Shown piece by piece: positions 18,014 to 28,022 of a DNA stretch of 64,000 bases (its first letter is position 1; each line of letters starts with the position of its first letter). The stretch is from Clostridia bacterium (GTDB lineage: Bacteria; Bacillota; Clostridia; Oscillospirales; Oscillospiraceae), in NCBI GenBank assembly GCA_009929315.1, contig SAAS01000002.1, positions 124,001 to 188,000 on the forward strand, in the 5' to 3' direction. The translations under genes and the position numbers were made by a program. A model generated the notes under the pieces. It ran no database searches. It worked only from the letters and a program-made list of their open reading frames with translations, and had not been told where the DNA came from.

Positions 18014-19312
18014 TTAGTCAAGGAAGCCCTTGTAATTTCTCATAATCATCTGCTGCTCCAGCGCTCTGACAGTCTCGAGAGCAACACCGATAACGATTAT
18101 TATCGAGGTGCCGCCGAGGGCGATTCCGCTGTTTGAGGCGGCCTCGCTGGTAGCTGCGATTACAACAGGTGCCACAGCCACTATGCCGAGATAAATTGCG
18201 CCGAAGAGTGTGATTTTATTAAGCGACTTCTGAATATATTCGCTTGTCGGCTTTCCGGGACGGAAGCCGGGGATAAACCCGCCGTTTTTCTTCAGATTGT
18301 TTGCAATTTCCACGGGGTTGAACTGAATTGTGGAATAGAAATATGCAAAGAAGATAATCAGCAGGAAGTAACAAATCGCGTAAAGCGGTGAAGTCGTTCC
18401 TGTCACCTTGAGGAAGCCGGACCAGAAGGTTCCGGTTGCGGGTGCCGGGAAAAACGCTGCCACGGTCGGTATAAGCGACGCAATCGACTGGGCAAAAATG
18501 ATGGGCAGAACGCCGGACATATTAACCTTCATGGGCAAATGTGTGCTCTGTCCGCCGTACATCTTGCGTCCGACAATACGCTTTGAATACTGTACCGGGA
18601 TTCTTCTCTCCGCGTTTGTTACAAAAATGATAAGAACAACGATGGCAAGTGCGCCGAGCAGCAGGAGGATCAGAGCAATAATGGAAAGTCCGCCTGAAGA
18701 CACGGTTGCAAACAAGGTCTGAAGTCCTCTGGGGAAACGCGCAACAATACTTGCGAAAAGTATGATTGAAATACCGTTTCCGATTCCGAACTCGCTGATT
18801 TGCTCGCCGAGCCACATGATAAGCGCAGAGCCCGCGGTAAAGGTGAGAATTATAACAACTGCCTGCCATAGGCCCGTAGCGCCCGTGGAGAGCAGACCCT
18901 GGTTGCGGATAAGCATATAGTATGCAAAGCCCTGCAGAAGTCCGATGGCAACTGTTGAGTAACGGGTAATGCTTGCAAGCTTTTTCTGGCCTTCCTCGCC
19001 GCCCTCTTTCTGAAGACGCTCAAGAGCGGGAATGGCAATGGTCAGAAGCTGAATGATAATTGATGCGTTGATATAAGGCTGAATGGAAAGTGCAAAAATC
19101 GTCGCTTTGGAAAAGGCGCCTCCGGACATCATATTGAAGATGCCCAGAGCAGTATCCTTAACACTGTTAAAGTAGTCACCCAGCGCGCTGATGTCAACAT
19201 AAGGAACCGGGACAGCGTTACCTAAACGGTAAAGCAGAACTATGAACAGCGTAAAAAGGATTTTCTTGCGGAGTTCTTCGATTTTCCATGCGTTACGAAA
19301 TGTTTCGAGCAC
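18014..19312 (-). CDS. secY: SecY, protein-export channel
   Basis: 432 residues, ten hydrophobic transmembrane segments. Signatures seen are VPYVDISALGDYF near the N-terminus, GMWLGEQISEFGIGNG-like QISEFGIGNGISIILFA in TM5, and the cytosolic loop GFRPGKPTSEYI. Works with SecA, encoded about 17 kb away on the same strand. It follows rplO immediately. Confidence 0.97.
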   Translation of the reverse strand: MLETFRNAWKIEELRKKILFTLFIVLLYRLGNAVPVPYVDISALGDYFNSVKDTALGIFNMMSGGAFSKATIFALSIQPYINASIIIQLLTIAIPALERLQKEGGEEGQKKLASITRYSTVAIGLLQGFAYYMLIRNQGLLSTGATGLWQAVVIILTFTAGSALIMWLGEQISEFGIGNGISIILFASIVARFPRGLQTLFATVSSGGLSIIALILLLLGALAIVVLIIFVTNAERRIPVQYSKRIVGRKMYGGQSTHLPMKVNMSGVLPIIFAQSIASLIPTVAAFFPAPATGTFWSGFLKVTGTTSPLYAICYFLLIIFFAYFYSTIQFNPVEIANNLKKNGGFIPGFRPGKPTSEYIQKSLNKITLFGAIYLGIVAVAPVVIAATSEAASNSGIALGGTSIIIVIGVALETVRALEQQMIMRNYKGFLD

Positions 19313-19753
19313 TTAAACCACCTCCGCCTTTCCGCCTGCGGATTCGATTTTCTGCTTCGCAGCTTCGGAGAAAGCGGCTGCCTGAACGGTAAGTTTCTTG
19401 GTGATTTCGCCGTTGCCAAGAAGTTTCAGACCATACTCGCATTTTGATAAAACTCCGGTAGCAAGCAGTTTTTCAACTGTTACAACATCACCGTTGTCAA
19501 AAACATTGAGAGCGGAAACATTGATTGCGGTAAGCGGCTTTGCAAAAATGTTGTTGAAGCCGCGCTTGGGAAGACGACGTGCCAAGGGCATCTGTCCGCC
19601 TTCAAATCCGACTCTGACGCCGCCGCCGCTGCGGGAGTTCTGTCCCTTTTGACCGCGGCCTGCGGTCTTGCCTTTACCTGAACCGTTGCCTCTTCCCTTG
19701 CGCTTTGACGCATGGGTGGAGCCTGCAACCGGTGAAAGTTCATTTAGTTTCAT
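19313..19753 (-). CDS. rplO: 50S ribosomal protein L15
   Basis: 146 residues with the Gly/Lys-rich N-terminus [20 protein letters not shown] and the L15 signature near the C-terminus. It abuts secY with no gap. Confidence 0.97.
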   Translation of the reverse strand: MKLNELSPVAGSTHASKRKGRGNGSGKGKTAGRGQKGQNSRSGGGVRVGFEGGQMPLARRLPKRGFNNIFAKPLTAINVSALNVFDNGDVVTVEKLLATGVLSKCEYGLKLLGNGEITKKLTVQAAAFSEAAKQKIESAGGKAEVV

Positions 19754-19765
19754 GCCTGCACCTCC

Positions 19766-19945
19766 TTATTCTTCCGTAACCTTCAGAAGATAACTGATCT
19801 GAGCTATCTTGCCTCTGGTCTGGGGGTTATCGGGCTGCACTGTTTTGTTGCCGATCTTATGCAGTCCAAGAGAGTTGGCAGTGGCGATGTGCTTGTCCAT
19901 TCTGCCGTTTAAGCTCTTAACCAGCTCAATTTTAAGATTAGCCAT
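19766..19945 (-). CDS. rpmD: 50S ribosomal protein L30
   Basis: 59 residues read from the minus strand: MANLKIELVKSLNGRMDKHI, then LGLHKIGNKTVQPDNPQTRG, ending LLKVTEE. This is the full-length bacterial L30, between rpsE and rplO in the canonical order, with an AGGAGGGCG ribosome site. Confidence 0.95.
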   Translation of the reverse strand: MANLKIELVKSLNGRMDKHIATANSLGLHKIGNKTVQPDNPQTRGKIAQISYLLKVTEE

Positions 19946-19957
19946 TGCTGCGCCCTC

Positions 19958-20479
19958 CTATCCTTTAATTTCTTTAGCGGTTTTGCCCCTGACAATTGCA
20001 ATCTGCTCCGCGTCGCGGAGGCTGCGAAGGCCGACCATTGTGGCCGCAACCACGTTGTGGGGGTTGTTTGAACGCAGGCACTTTGTACGGATGTCCTTAA
20101 TGCCGGCAGCTTCAACAACTGCGCGGACAGCGCCGCCGGCGATAACGCCGGTACCGGGAGCTGCGGGCTTTAAAAGAACTCTGCCTGCGCCGAATTCGCC
20201 GATTGCTTCGTGGGGAATGGTGCTTTCGGAAAGTGTTATCTTAACGATGTTCTTTTTTGCATCGTCAATTCCCTTGCGGATTGCTTCGGAAACTTCACCT
20301 GCTTTACCAAGTCCGAATCCGACGCGGCCTTTTCCGTCACCGACAACGCAGAGAGCCGAAAACTTGAAAATACGGCCGCCCTTGACGGTTTTGGAAACGC
20401 GGTTGAGGGAAACAACTTTCTCGGTAAACTCTGAAGGTTCCTCAGAGCGTCTGTTATCTCTATTGTTACTATAAGCCAT
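19958..20479 (-). CDS. rpsE: 30S ribosomal protein S5
   Basis: 173 residues. Double-stranded-RNA-binding N-domain ([20 protein letters not shown]) and C-domain ([40 protein letters not shown]). S5 contributes to decoding fidelity. Canonical position between rplR and rpmD. Confidence 0.97.
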   Translation of the reverse strand: MAYSNNRDNRRSEEPSEFTEKVVSLNRVSKTVKGGRIFKFSALCVVGDGKGRVGFGLGKAGEVSEAIRKGIDDAKKNIVKITLSESTIPHEAIGEFGAGRVLLKPAAPGTGVIAGGAVRAVVEAAGIKDIRTKCLRSNNPHNVVAATMVGLRSLRDAEQIAIVRGKTAKEIKG

Positions 20480-20497
20480 TTTGTTTCCTCCTCCCGA

Positions 20498-20857
20498 CTA
20501 AAAGTTCAGACCGCCCTCGCGGGCTCCGTCTGCCAATGCTTTTACGCGTCCGTGATAAAGATATCCGCCGCGGTCAAAACATACGTTTTCAATACCCTTG
20601 GCCTTTGCACGCTCAGCAATGAGCTTGCCGACTTTTTCAGCAGCTTCGCTGTTGCTGCCGAGACCCTCAAAGCCCTTTTCAATCGATGAGGCGGCGGCTA
20701 AGGTCACGCCGTTGACATCGTCGATTATCTGAGCGTAAATGTTGGCGTTACTTCTGAAAACGTCAAGTCTGGGAGTTTCGGGCGTGCCGGAGATCTTCGC
20801 ACGGACTCTCTTGTGGCGCTTAATGCGCGCAGCTCTTGTATCAGGTCTATTTACCAT
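20498..20857 (-). CDS. rplR: 50S ribosomal protein L18
   Basis: 119 residues, 5S rRNA binding. It has [20 protein letters not shown] and the C-terminal [20 protein letters not shown] motifs. Between rplF and rpsE. Confidence 0.97.
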   Translation of the reverse strand: MVNRPDTRAARIKRHKRVRAKISGTPETPRLDVFRSNANIYAQIIDDVNGVTLAAASSIEKGFEGLGSNSEAAEKVGKLIAERAKAKGIENVCFDRGGYLYHGRVKALADGAREGGLNF

Positions 20858-20873
20858 TTAGGCACACCTCCTT

Positions 20874-21419
20874 CTATTTCTTAGCTCCGGTTTTGCCTTC
20901 TTTGTGTTTAACCACTTCGTTGGCATACCGGATACCCTTGCCCTTGTAAGGCTCGGGCGGTCTTTTACTACGCACTTCAGCCGCAAACTGACCAACCTTC
21001 TGTTTGTCAATGCCGTTGATAACTATGGTGTTCTGGCTGGGAACCTCGATTGTAATGTCGGCTGTATCCTCAACAATGACCTGATGGCTGTAGCCGATGT
21101 TCATCACGAGCTTATTGCCGTCCTTGTTAACCTTGTAGCCGACGCCCTGAACAGTAAGTTCTCTCTTGAAGCCTACCGAAACACCCTCAACCATGTTGTT
21201 GAGAAGGGTTCTTGTCAGACCGTGCAGAGAACGGCTTTCCTTGTTGTCGTCGGGGCGCACGACTGTCAATACGCCATCCTTTTGTTCAATTTTCATTGAA
21301 GGAACAAGGGTGCGCTCAAGTGTTCCCTTGGGTCCCTTTGCGGTAACGTGATTGTTTTCGTCAATTGTGATTTCCACTCCTGCGGGAACGGTAATGGGGT
21401 TTCTTCCTATTCTAGACAT
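20874..21419 (-). CDS. rplF: 50S ribosomal protein L6
   Basis: 181 residues, two repeated L6 domains, with MSRIGRNPITVPAGVEI at the start and RPPEPYKGKGIRYANEVV near the end. Located near the sarcin-ricin loop in the ribosome. Between rpsH and rplR. Confidence 0.97.
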   Translation of the reverse strand: MSRIGRNPITVPAGVEITIDENNHVTAKGPKGTLERTLVPSMKIEQKDGVLTVVRPDDNKESRSLHGLTRTLLNNMVEGVSVGFKRELTVQGVGYKVNKDGNKLVMNIGYSHQVIVEDTADITIEVPSQNTIVINGIDKQKVGQFAAEVRSKRPPEPYKGKGIRYANEVVKHKEGKTGAKK

Positions 21420-21431
21420 TCATATACCCCC

Positions 21432-21830
21432 TTACCATACAAACGCCAGGACTTCACCGCCGACATTTGCCTTGCGGGCAGCCTTGTCGGTCATGATGCC
21501 TTTGGACGTGGAGATGATAGCGATACCCAAGCCCTTGAGAACATAGGGAAGTTCGTCGGCGCCTGCATAAACACGCAGACCGGGCTTTGAAACACGGCGA
21601 AGACCGGAAATGGCCTTTTCCTTGCCGGGCAGGTACTTAAGAGTAATGCGGATGATACCTTGTCCGCCGTCTTCTATGAGCTGAAAGCTTTTGATATAGC
21701 CTTCATCCAGAAGTATGGTTGTAATTGCCTTTTTCATGTTGGAAGCGGGAACATCGACTGTGTCGTGCTTTGCGCTTCCCGCGTTGCGGATACGTGTCAA
21801 TAAATCCGCGATAGGATCGGTAATTTGCAT
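21432..21830 (-). CDS. rpsH: 30S ribosomal protein S8
   Basis: 132 residues, [20 protein letters not shown] at the start and the C-terminal [20 protein letters not shown] motif. In E. coli S8 is the translational repressor of the spc operon. Here the gene has its own AAGGAGG site, but is separated from rpsN by a 440-nt structured insert rather than the usual 10-20 nt. Confidence 0.97.
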   Translation of the reverse strand: MQITDPIADLLTRIRNAGSAKHDTVDVPASNMKKAITTILLDEGYIKSFQLIEDGGQGIIRITLKYLPGKEKAISGLRRVSKPGLRVYAGADELPYVLKGLGIAIISTSKGIMTDKAARKANVGGEVLAFVW

Positions 21831-22271
21831 ACTAAAATTTCCTCCTTGTTAGAGTTACAGCCGAATTATCGGTCTGTTTCGGCGGCGAGGTTCCGAGCCA
21901 ATGCTTGATTGCCCCCGGCCTTTCGTCATCGTCGGAGCAAGCTCCATATCCTTCGCTTCCGCGCTCGTCGTCGCGGATTGCGTATCGTTCGCATTCGTGC
22001 AAACACGAACGCTCATTCACTCCATCGCTCCTCCTCTCCGAATAAGAACCGCTTTCGCTGGGTTCTCGTTCGGTAAAGGACGATGGAACGAACTATTACA
22101 GTCCTTTTAGGACAATAATTTAATCTTTGCTTATCTCAACGTTTTTTCAAACGTTCTCGTTAAGCAGGGGTGGGCAGGGTGCCCTTAGGCGAAGCGCGAG
22201 CGCCGCAGACAGTATCGTGTATACGGCAAGGCGCTCTTGCAAAGCATTAGGGCATCCTGCACAGCCTTAAA
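21831..22271 (-). other. Hairpin-rich non-coding insert within the ribosomal operon
   Basis: About 440 nt without a credible gene between rpsN and rpsH. Inverted repeats seen: GGAGC/GCTCC (21934-21945); GCATTCGTG/CACGAACGC-like pair around 21991-22012; a nested pair CCATCG...CGATGG (22022-22087) holding AGAACC/GGGTTCT; AACGTTT/AAACGTT (22138-22155); GTCC/GGAC (22101-22114); and a long arm pair GCAGGGTGCCCT/AGGGCATCCTGC (about 22174-22260) enclosing GAGCGCC/GGCGCTC. It could be a regulatory RNA, an RNA processing site or a mobile-repeat remnant. No conserved coding sequence was recognised. Confidence 0.6.
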
Positions 22272-22457
22272 TTACCAAGAAGCCTTACGCACTCCGGGGA
22301 TCTGGCCCTTATGTGCCAGCTCGCGGAAGCAAATACGGCAAACGCCGTAGTCACGCAGATATGCGTGGGGACGACCGCAGATTTTGCAGCGGTTGTACTG
22401 TCTTGTGGAGAATTTTGCCGGAAGAGCCTGCTTGATTTTCATTGATTTCTTAGCCAT
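22272..22457 (-). CDS. rpsN: 30S ribosomal protein S14, zinc type (S14Z)
   Basis: 61 residues with [20 protein letters not shown], the C-x2-C...C-x2-C zinc site of the short S14 form common in Gram-positives. Ends with the conserved [11 protein letters not shown]. Between rplE and, after an unusual insert, rpsH. Confidence 0.97.
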   Translation of the reverse strand: MAKKSMKIKQALPAKFSTRQYNRCKICGRPHAYLRDYGVCRICFRELAHKGQIPGVRKASW

Positions 22458-22468
22458 GCTTTTTCCTC

Positions 22469-23011
22469 CTAAGCCTTTGCAAACGGAGCGCCCATAAGTG
22501 AGAGCAGCTCTTTTGCTTCTTCATCGGTAGCCGCAGTGGTGCAGATAGCAATGTTCATACCACGCAGTTTTTCGATTTTGTCATAGTCGATTTCGGGGAA
22601 AATTATTTGTTCCTTCAAACCGAGGCTGAAGTTTCCGCGTCCGTCAAAAGCATCGCCGTTAATTCCGTGGAAGTCACGGACACGGGGAAGCGCGACATTG
22701 AACAGTCTGTCGAGAAATTCCCACATTCTGTCCTGTCTGAGCGTAACCTTTACGCCGACATTCTGTCCCTGACGGAGCTTGAAGTTTGCAACGCTCTTGC
22801 GGGCAACGGTTGCAACAGCCTTCTGACCTGCGATCGCAGAAATATCTTTTATAACTGCGTCCAAAGCCTTCTGGTTGTCCTTGCAGTCGCCTGCGCCGAC
22901 GCTGATAACAATTTTTTCTATCTTGGGGATCTGCATAGTGCTCTTGTAGGAGTACTTCTTCATAAGAGCGGGAGCGACTTCCTCAAGATATTTCGTTTTA
23001 AGTCTTGGCAT
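22469..23011 (-). CDS. rplE: 50S ribosomal protein L5
   Basis: 180 residues, 5S rRNA binding. Signature [20 protein letters not shown] (the usual NMGVG reads SVGAG), then [15 protein letters not shown] and [20 protein letters not shown]. Between rplX and rpsN. Confidence 0.97.
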   Translation of the reverse strand: MPRLKTKYLEEVAPALMKKYSYKSTMQIPKIEKIVISVGAGDCKDNQKALDAVIKDISAIAGQKAVATVARKSVANFKLRQGQNVGVKVTLRQDRMWEFLDRLFNVALPRVRDFHGINGDAFDGRGNFSLGLKEQIIFPEIDYDKIEKLRGMNIAICTTAATDEEAKELLSLMGAPFAKA

Positions 23012-23029
23012 TAAAAAGTCTCTCCTTTC

Positions 23030-23338
23030 TTATATAATTTCGCCGCACTTCTTGCAAACGCGCTCTTTTGTTCCGTCTTTAAGGAACTTGTGTGCTTCGC
23101 GTGTGGGTTTGCCGCACTTGGGGCAAACGCGCATAACCTTTGAAGCGTAAATGGGGGTTTCCTTCTTGATAATTCCGCCCTCAACGCCGGGCTTGGTGGG
23201 CTTAAGATGACGCTTCGCGACATTCACGCCCTCAACGGTGACCTTTCCGTTTTTGGGATCGGCTGACATGACTCTGCCCTGCTTACCCTTATCCTTGCCG
23301 GAAAGAACAATGACCTTATCGTCTTTTTTAATGTTCAT
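23030..23338 (-). CDS. rplX: 50S ribosomal protein L24
   Basis: 102 residues. KOW motif at the N-terminus (KDDKVIVLSGKDKGKQGRVM). The C-terminal part has C-x2-C and C-x2-C (CPKCGKPTR, CKKCGEII), a zinc-binding pattern found in some L24 proteins. Assembly-initiator protein of the 50S subunit. Confidence 0.97.
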   Translation of the reverse strand: MNIKKDDKVIVLSGKDKGKQGRVMSADPKNGKVTVEGVNVAKRHLKPTKPGVEGGIIKKETPIYASKVMRVCPKCGKPTREAHKFLKDGTKERVCKKCGEII

Positions 23339-23349
23339 TTCTTGCCCTC

Positions 23350-23718
23350 CTATATTACTTCGGGAGCGAGCGACAGAATCTTCATGAAGTCCTTATCGCG
23401 AAGCTCACGGGCAACCGGTCCGAAAATACGGGTACCTTTGGGGTTCTTGTCATCCTTGATGATTACAGCTGCGTTTTCGTCAAAACGGACATAAGTTCCG
23501 TCCGCACGGCGAACACCCTTTGCGCTGCGAACAATAACCGCTTTTACGACATCGCCCTTTTTGACGGCGCTGCCCGGTGCGGTCTTGCGAACGGACGCAA
23601 CTATGATATCACCGATATTGCCATATTTGCGCTTTGATCCGCCGAGTACGCGGATGCACTTGATCTCTTTGGCGCCGGTATTGTCGGCCACCTTGAGAAA
23701 TGTTTCCTGTTGTATCAT
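23350..23718 (-). CDS. rplN: 50S ribosomal protein L14
   Basis: 122 residues, the standard length, with [20 protein letters not shown] at the start and the signature [20 protein letters not shown]. Lies at the subunit interface. Between rpsQ and rplX. Confidence 0.97.
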   Translation of the reverse strand: MIQQETFLKVADNTGAKEIKCIRVLGGSKRKYGNIGDIIVASVRKTAPGSAVKKGDVVKAVIVRSAKGVRRADGTYVRFDENAAVIIKDDKNPKGTRIFGPVARELRDKDFMKILSLAPEVI

Positions 23719-23730
23719 TTCGCGGCCTCC

Positions 23731-23994
23731 TTACTTTGCCTTTTCAACTATTTCTACCAGACGCCATCTCTTGTCCTTGGACAAGGGACGGGTCTCCATA
23801 ACCTTAACTCTGTCGCCGATTCCGCACTCGTTATTTTCATCGTGAGCTTTAAGGCGATAAGTCTGCTTGATAATCTTCTTATAGAGAGGATGCGCAACGC
23901 GGTCCTCAACAATAACAACAATGGTCTTGTCCATCTTGTCGGACACTACCTTGCCGATTCGGGTCTTGCGGGAAGATGTTCTAACTTCACTCAT
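23731..23994 (-). CDS. rpsQ: 30S ribosomal protein S17
   Basis: 87 residues. OB fold with [20 protein letters not shown] and the [20 protein letters not shown] motif. ATG at 23994 is chosen because AGGAGG lies just upstream; an earlier start would overlap rpmC. Confidence 0.96.
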   Translation of the reverse strand: MSEVRTSSRKTRIGKVVSDKMDKTIVVIVEDRVAHPLYKKIIKQTYRLKAHDENNECGIGDRVKVMETRPLSKDKRWRLVEIVEKAK

Positions 23995-24008
23995 TCTCGT
24001 TTTCCTCC

Positions 24009-24203
24009 TCACTGCTCGAGTTGTTTCTGGCGAATAACTGTCTTGACTCGGGCAATGTCACGGCGTACGGCAGAAATTTTAATCGGGTTGTCAAGATGGT
24101 TTGTGGCGTGCTGCATACGAAGGGTAAACAAATCCTTTTTCAGCTGCAGGAGCTTGTTTTCAAGCTCGCCAGCAGACATTTCGCGTATCTCATTTGCCTT
24201 CAT
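24009..24203 (-). CDS. rpmC: 50S ribosomal protein L29
   Basis: 64 residues starting [20 protein letters not shown], ending with the usual [14 protein letters not shown] helix. Forms part of the exit-tunnel rim. The ATG at 24203 follows the rplP stop by one base and has an AGGTGG site within the rplP end; longer starts would lie inside rplP. Confidence 0.96.
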   Translation of the reverse strand: MKANEIREMSAGELENKLLQLKKDLFTLRMQHATNHLDNPIKISAVRRDIARVKTVIRQKQLEQ

Positions 24204-24204
24204 C

Positions 24205-24642
24205 TTATTCACCACCTGTCTCGGAATCGATAGCAGCGTCGCGAATAACAAACTTCGTCTTGCAGGGAAGCTTGTGACTTGCAAGACGCATTGCCTCGCG
24301 TGCTGTTTCTTCGGGAACGCCGGCAATTTCAAACATTACACGGCCGGGCTTGACAACTGCTACCCAGTATTCGGGTGAACCTTTACCGGAACCCATTCGG
24401 GTTTCGGCGGGCTTCTCGGTTACGGGCTTATCAGGGAATATTTTAATCCAAACTTTACCGCCGCGCTTGGTGTAGCGGGTCATAGCAATACGCGCCGCCT
24501 CAATCTGGTTTGAGGTAATCCAGCTGGGCTCTGTAGCCATAAGACCGTATTCGCCGTAAGCTACGAAGTTGCCTCTGGAGGCCTTGCCCTTCATACGTCC
24601 GCGGTGAACTCTGCGGTATTTTACTCTCTTAGGCAGAAGCAT
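24205..24642 (-). CDS. rplP: 50S ribosomal protein L16
   Basis: 145 residues. [20 protein letters not shown] at the start, [20 protein letters not shown] in the middle. Organises the tRNA-binding A site. Overlaps the rpsC stop by one base. Confidence 0.97.
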   Translation of the reverse strand: MLLPKRVKYRRVHRGRMKGKASRGNFVAYGEYGLMATEPSWITSNQIEAARIAMTRYTKRGGKVWIKIFPDKPVTEKPAETRMGSGKGSPEYWVAVVKPGRVMFEIAGVPEETAREAMRLASHKLPCKTKFVIRDAAIDSETGGE

Positions 24643-25583
24643 TACGCATTGCCTCCTTCCTTAGGGGTGCCGGCTGCGGGAGCTGCCGGTGCTGCCGGAC
24701 CACGGTTGTAGCCGCCGGAAGGAGCGCGGTTGTAGCCGCCCTGAGTGCCCTGACCGCCACGGTTGTAGCCGCCCTGACCGCCCTGGGTGCTCTGGCCGCC
24801 ACGATTGTAGCCGCCCTGTCCGCCGCTGAATCCGCCTTGACCGCCACGGTTATTGTTGTAACTGGGTCTGTCGCCGAAGGATTTTTTGCGCTCGCCGCGG
24901 TTATGGTCATCCCTCTTGGTCATATCCATTACGCGGGGAGTGCTGCGCAGTGTCTGGCTGAGGACCTCGCCCTTGTAAATCCAAACCTTAACGCCGCAGC
25001 GGCCATAGGTTGTTGCGGCCTCCGCAAAACCGTAGTCGATGTCTGCGCGAAGGGTCTGAAGAGGAATGGTGCCCTCGTGATAGCATTCGCTGCGTGCGAT
25101 TTCAGCGCCGCCCAAACGGCCGGCACACATAACCTTAATGCCCTTAACGCCCATTTTCATGGCGCGTCCCATGGCATTTTTCATGGCGCGGCGATGGCTG
25201 ATGCGCTTTTCAAGCTGAGCTGCAATACTCTCGGCAACGAGCTGTGCGTCGGTGTCGGGAGTGCGGACCTCAACGATAGAAAGGGCAACGGGCTTGCCGA
25301 TCATCTTCTCAACGGAAAGACGCAGACGCTCGATTTCGGTGCCGCCTTTTCCGATGACCACGCCGGGGCGTGAGCAGTGCAGGAAAATGCGAACCTTGGA
25401 GCTGTCGCGCTCAATCTCAATCTTCGGGATACCTGCGGAATACAGAGTCTTCTTAAGATATTCACGAATTTTATAGTCCTCGACAATCAGATCGCCGACC
25501 TTATCGTTTCTTGCGTACCATCTGGAATCCCAGTCCATGATGACGCCGACACGAAAACCATGAGGATTTATTTTCTGTCCCAT
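24642..25583 (-). CDS. rpsC: 30S ribosomal protein S3 with Gly/Asn/Arg-rich C-terminal extension
   Basis: Residues 1-213 are a normal S3: N-terminal [16 protein letters not shown] domain with the PGVVIGKGG loop (about 73-81), and the C-domain ending [16 protein letters not shown]. Residues 214-313 are an added tail. It is basic up to about 240, then low complexity with repeated [12 protein letters not shown] units (about 246-294), and ends Pro/Ala-rich. Bacillus and E. coli S3 stop near residue 218-233. The repeats are in frame and followed by a clean junction with rplP. Confidence 0.95.
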   Translation of the reverse strand: MGQKINPHGFRVGVIMDWDSRWYARNDKVGDLIVEDYKIREYLKKTLYSAGIPKIEIERDSSKVRIFLHCSRPGVVIGKGGTEIERLRLSVEKMIGKPVALSIVEVRTPDTDAQLVAESIAAQLEKRISHRRAMKNAMGRAMKMGVKGIKVMCAGRLGGAEIARSECYHEGTIPLQTLRADIDYGFAEAATTYGRCGVKVWIYKGEVLSQTLRSTPRVMDMTKRDDHNRGERKKSFGDRPSYNNNRGGQGGFSGGQGGYNRGGQSTQGGQGGYNRGGQGTQGGYNRAPSGGYNRGPAAPAAPAAGTPKEGGNA

Positions 25584-25597
25584 ACTCTGCCTCCTCC

Positions 25598-25933
25598 CTA
25601 ATTTTTCTCAGCCACGACGATGGTTATGTGGCTGGTTCTCTTGTTGATTCTGTACATACGTCCCTGAGCTCTGGGCATGCCTCTTTTGAGGATAGGGCCG
25701 GGGTTAGCGAAGGTTTCGCTTACATAGAGCTTGTCAACGTCCATGTGAAAATTGTGTTCTGCGTTTGCCACGGCGCTCTTGAGAACCTTAATCATGAGCT
25801 CGCTTGCAGCTTTCGGTGTGTGCTGCATCAGAGCTTCTGCGGTCTTCACGTCCTTACCGCGAATAAGGTCACATACTATTGAAACCTTACGGGGAGATAT
25901 GCGGGCAAACTTGTGTTCTGCTCTTGCTTCCAT
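25598..25933 (-). CDS. rplV: 50S ribosomal protein L22
   Basis: 111 residues. [20 protein letters not shown] at the start and the conserved beta-hairpin region [20 protein letters not shown] that lines the exit tunnel (macrolide site). Between rpsS and rpsC. Confidence 0.97.
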   Translation of the reverse strand: MEARAEHKFARISPRKVSIVCDLIRGKDVKTAEALMQHTPKAASELMIKVLKSAVANAEHNFHMDVDKLYVSETFANPGPILKRGMPRAQGRMYRINKRTSHITIVVAEKN

Positions 25934-25944
25934 TTTTCTCCTCC

Positions 25945-26217
25945 TTATCTTCCGGTCTTGGAGCCGGCATGACCGCGGAAAGTGCGGGTGGGCGCGAACT
26001 CGCCCAGCTTGTGTCCGACCATATCCTCGGTAACATAAACGGGGACGTGGCGGCGACCATCATGAACGGCGATTGTGTGGCCAACGAAAGTCGGGAAAAT
26101 TGTGGAAGCGCGGCTCCAGGTCTTAAGGACCTTTTTTTCGCCGGCCTTGTTCATATCATTGACCCTCTTAAGCAGCTCGGGAGCGGCATAGGGGCCCTTT
26201 TTAATACTTCTGCTCAT
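25945..26217 (-). CDS. rpsS: 30S ribosomal protein S19
   Basis: 90 residues. [19 protein letters not shown] at the start and [20 protein letters not shown] near the end. Binds the 30S head with S13. Between rplB and rplV. Confidence 0.97.
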   Translation of the reverse strand: MSRSIKKGPYAAPELLKRVNDMNKAGEKKVLKTWSRASTIFPTFVGHTIAVHDGRRHVPVYVTEDMVGHKLGEFAPTRTFRGHAGSKTGR

Positions 26218-26232
26218 TTAATCATTCCCTCC

Positions 26233-27069
26233 TTACTTCTCGTTGCGACGCTTGACGATGAACTTATTGCTCTTGTTCTTTGTCTTGCGCGTCTTGTATC
26301 CGAGGGCAGGCTTGCCCCAAGGAGTGACAGGTCCGGGACGGCCGATGGGGCTCTTTCCTTCACCGCCGCCGTGGGGGTGATCACAGGGGTTCATAACGCT
26401 GCCGCGGACGGTCGGGCGCCAGCCCATGTGACGTTTACGTCCGGCCTTGCCGATGTGAATGTTTGCGTGATCGATGTTGCCTACCTGGCCGATTGTCGCA
26501 AAGCAGTTCATACGAACCTTGCGATATTCGCCGGAGGGCAGACGAACAGTTGCGGTGTCGCCTTCCTTAGCCATGAGCTGAGCCGCAACGCCCGCGGAAC
26601 GGACGAGCTGAGCACCCTTGCCGGGATAAAGCTCAATATTGTGGATAACGGTACCGACAGGAATGTTGGCAATCGGAAGAGCGTTGCCCGGCTTGATATC
26701 GGCGCTTGCTGAGGAAACCACCTTGTCGCCGGCCTTTAGGCCGACAGGAGCAAGGATGTAGCGGCGCTCGCCGTCCTCATATTCCACCAGCGCAATGTGC
26801 GCAGAACGGTTCGGGTCATATTCAAGACGAAGCACAGTTGCGGACATGTCAAGTTTGTTGCGCTTGAAGTCGATTATACGGTACTTTTTCTTGTTTCCGC
26901 CGCCCTGATGGCGAACGGTGATACGGCCGTGGGCGTTGCGCCCGGCATTGTTCTTTAAAACCTCTACAAGGGACTTTTCCGGTGTTGCACGCTTGTCAAC
27001 TCCATCGAAGCCCGAGACCGTCATGTGTCTTCTGGACGGTGTAGTAGGTCTGTAAGTTTTAATGGACAT
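26233..27069 (-). CDS. rplB: 50S ribosomal protein L2
   Basis: 278 residues. Contains [19 protein letters not shown] and the signature [20 protein letters not shown] with the His residue important for peptidyl transfer. Between rplW and rpsS. Confidence 0.97.
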   Translation of the reverse strand: MSIKTYRPTTPSRRHMTVSGFDGVDKRATPEKSLVEVLKNNAGRNAHGRITVRHQGGGNKKKYRIIDFKRNKLDMSATVLRLEYDPNRSAHIALVEYEDGERRYILAPVGLKAGDKVVSSASADIKPGNALPIANIPVGTVIHNIELYPGKGAQLVRSAGVAAQLMAKEGDTATVRLPSGEYRKVRMNCFATIGQVGNIDHANIHIGKAGRKRHMGWRPTVRGSVMNPCDHPHGGGEGKSPIGRPGPVTPWGKPALGYKTRKTKNKSNKFIVKRRNEK

Positions 27070-27084
27070 TTCTCATTTCCTCCC

Positions 27085-27384
27085 TTACACCATACCCTCG
27101 AAGATTTCGATGTTCTTCGACTTAGCACTGAGCTTAACAACTGCCTTTTTCCAATCGGAAGTATAACCCGGGCGTTTTGCGCCGACGCGCTTTTCCTTGC
27201 CGGGAACGATGGTTGTTGTCACTCTGATGACCTTTACGTCGAAAATCTCTTCGATAGCTTTTTTGATCTCGATCTTGTTGGCGTCCTTTGCAACTTCAAA
27301 AACGTACTTTTTGATGTCGAGGTCCTCCATGGACTGCTCGGTGATGATAGGACGCTTGATGATGTCGTATGCTGTTCTGATCAT
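27085..27384 (-). CDS. rplW: 50S ribosomal protein L23
   Basis: 99 residues. [20 protein letters not shown] near the N-terminus is the L23 signature. It docks SRP and trigger factor at the tunnel exit. Overlaps rplD by four bases (ATGA). Confidence 0.97.
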   Translation of the reverse strand: MIRTAYDIIKRPIITEQSMEDLDIKKYVFEVAKDANKIEIKKAIEEIFDVKVIRVTTTIVPGKEKRVGAKRPGYTSDWKKAVVKLSAKSKNIEIFEGMV

Positions 27385-28004
27385 GCGAACACCTCCTCGA
27401 TTTTCTCAAGCGCAGACTTGTCAACAACAAGCTTCCCTGCATTGAGAATGTCATACGGGGAAATGATGGTAGCGATTGTTGTCTTAATTCCGGGAATGTT
27501 TCTTGCGCTCTTAATTACGGGCTCATTAACTTCTTTTGTAATGACAAGTGCTTTTCCGGTAACATTGATTTTCTCAAGGAAGCTCACAAAGGTCTTGGTC
27601 TTGATTTCGGCAACCTTCAGGTCGTCGATAACAATGATTTCGCCTTCCGCCGCTTTGGAGGAAAGTGCGCTCTTCAGAGCGAGCCTTTTTACCTTCTTGT
27701 TAAGAGTGTAGCTGTAGTCGCGGGGCTTCGGAGCAAAAGCGACGCCGCCGTGTCTCCAAACCGGGCTGCCGGCGTGACCTGCGCGAGCGCGGCCTGTGCC
27801 CTTCTGACGCCAGGGCTTCTTGTTTGTAACATCAACCTCGCCCTTGGTCAGCGCACTCTGTGTGCCCTGACGGCAATTTGCGAGATGGTTTTTAACGCTG
27901 TCGTGAAGGACAGACGCGTTGGGTTCAATTCCGAAGACGGACTCGGAGAGTTCGATCTCGCCGATCTTGTCGCCCGCCATATTATAAATTGGTGCTTTAG
28001 GCAT
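27381..28004 (-). CDS. rplD: 50S ribosomal protein L4
   Basis: 207 residues. Contains [20 protein letters not shown], the tunnel loop typical of L4. In E. coli L4 regulates the S10 operon through the leader; an equivalent is not established here. Confidence 0.97.
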   Translation of the reverse strand: MPKAPIYNMAGDKIGEIELSESVFGIEPNASVLHDSVKNHLANCRQGTQSALTKGEVDVTNKKPWRQKGTGRARAGHAGSPVWRHGGVAFAPKPRDYSYTLNKKVKRLALKSALSSKAAEGEIIVIDDLKVAEIKTKTFVSFLEKINVTGKALVITKEVNEPVIKSARNIPGIKTTIATIISPYDILNAGKLVVDKSALEKIEEVFA

Positions 28005-28022
28005 TACATTCTCTCCTTTCCC

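Noticed and set aside
21832..22020. 62-residue frame in the rpsN-rpsH insert
   Set aside because: Low-complexity Ser/Arg/Glu mix with no ribosome site; better explained as non-coding structured DNA.
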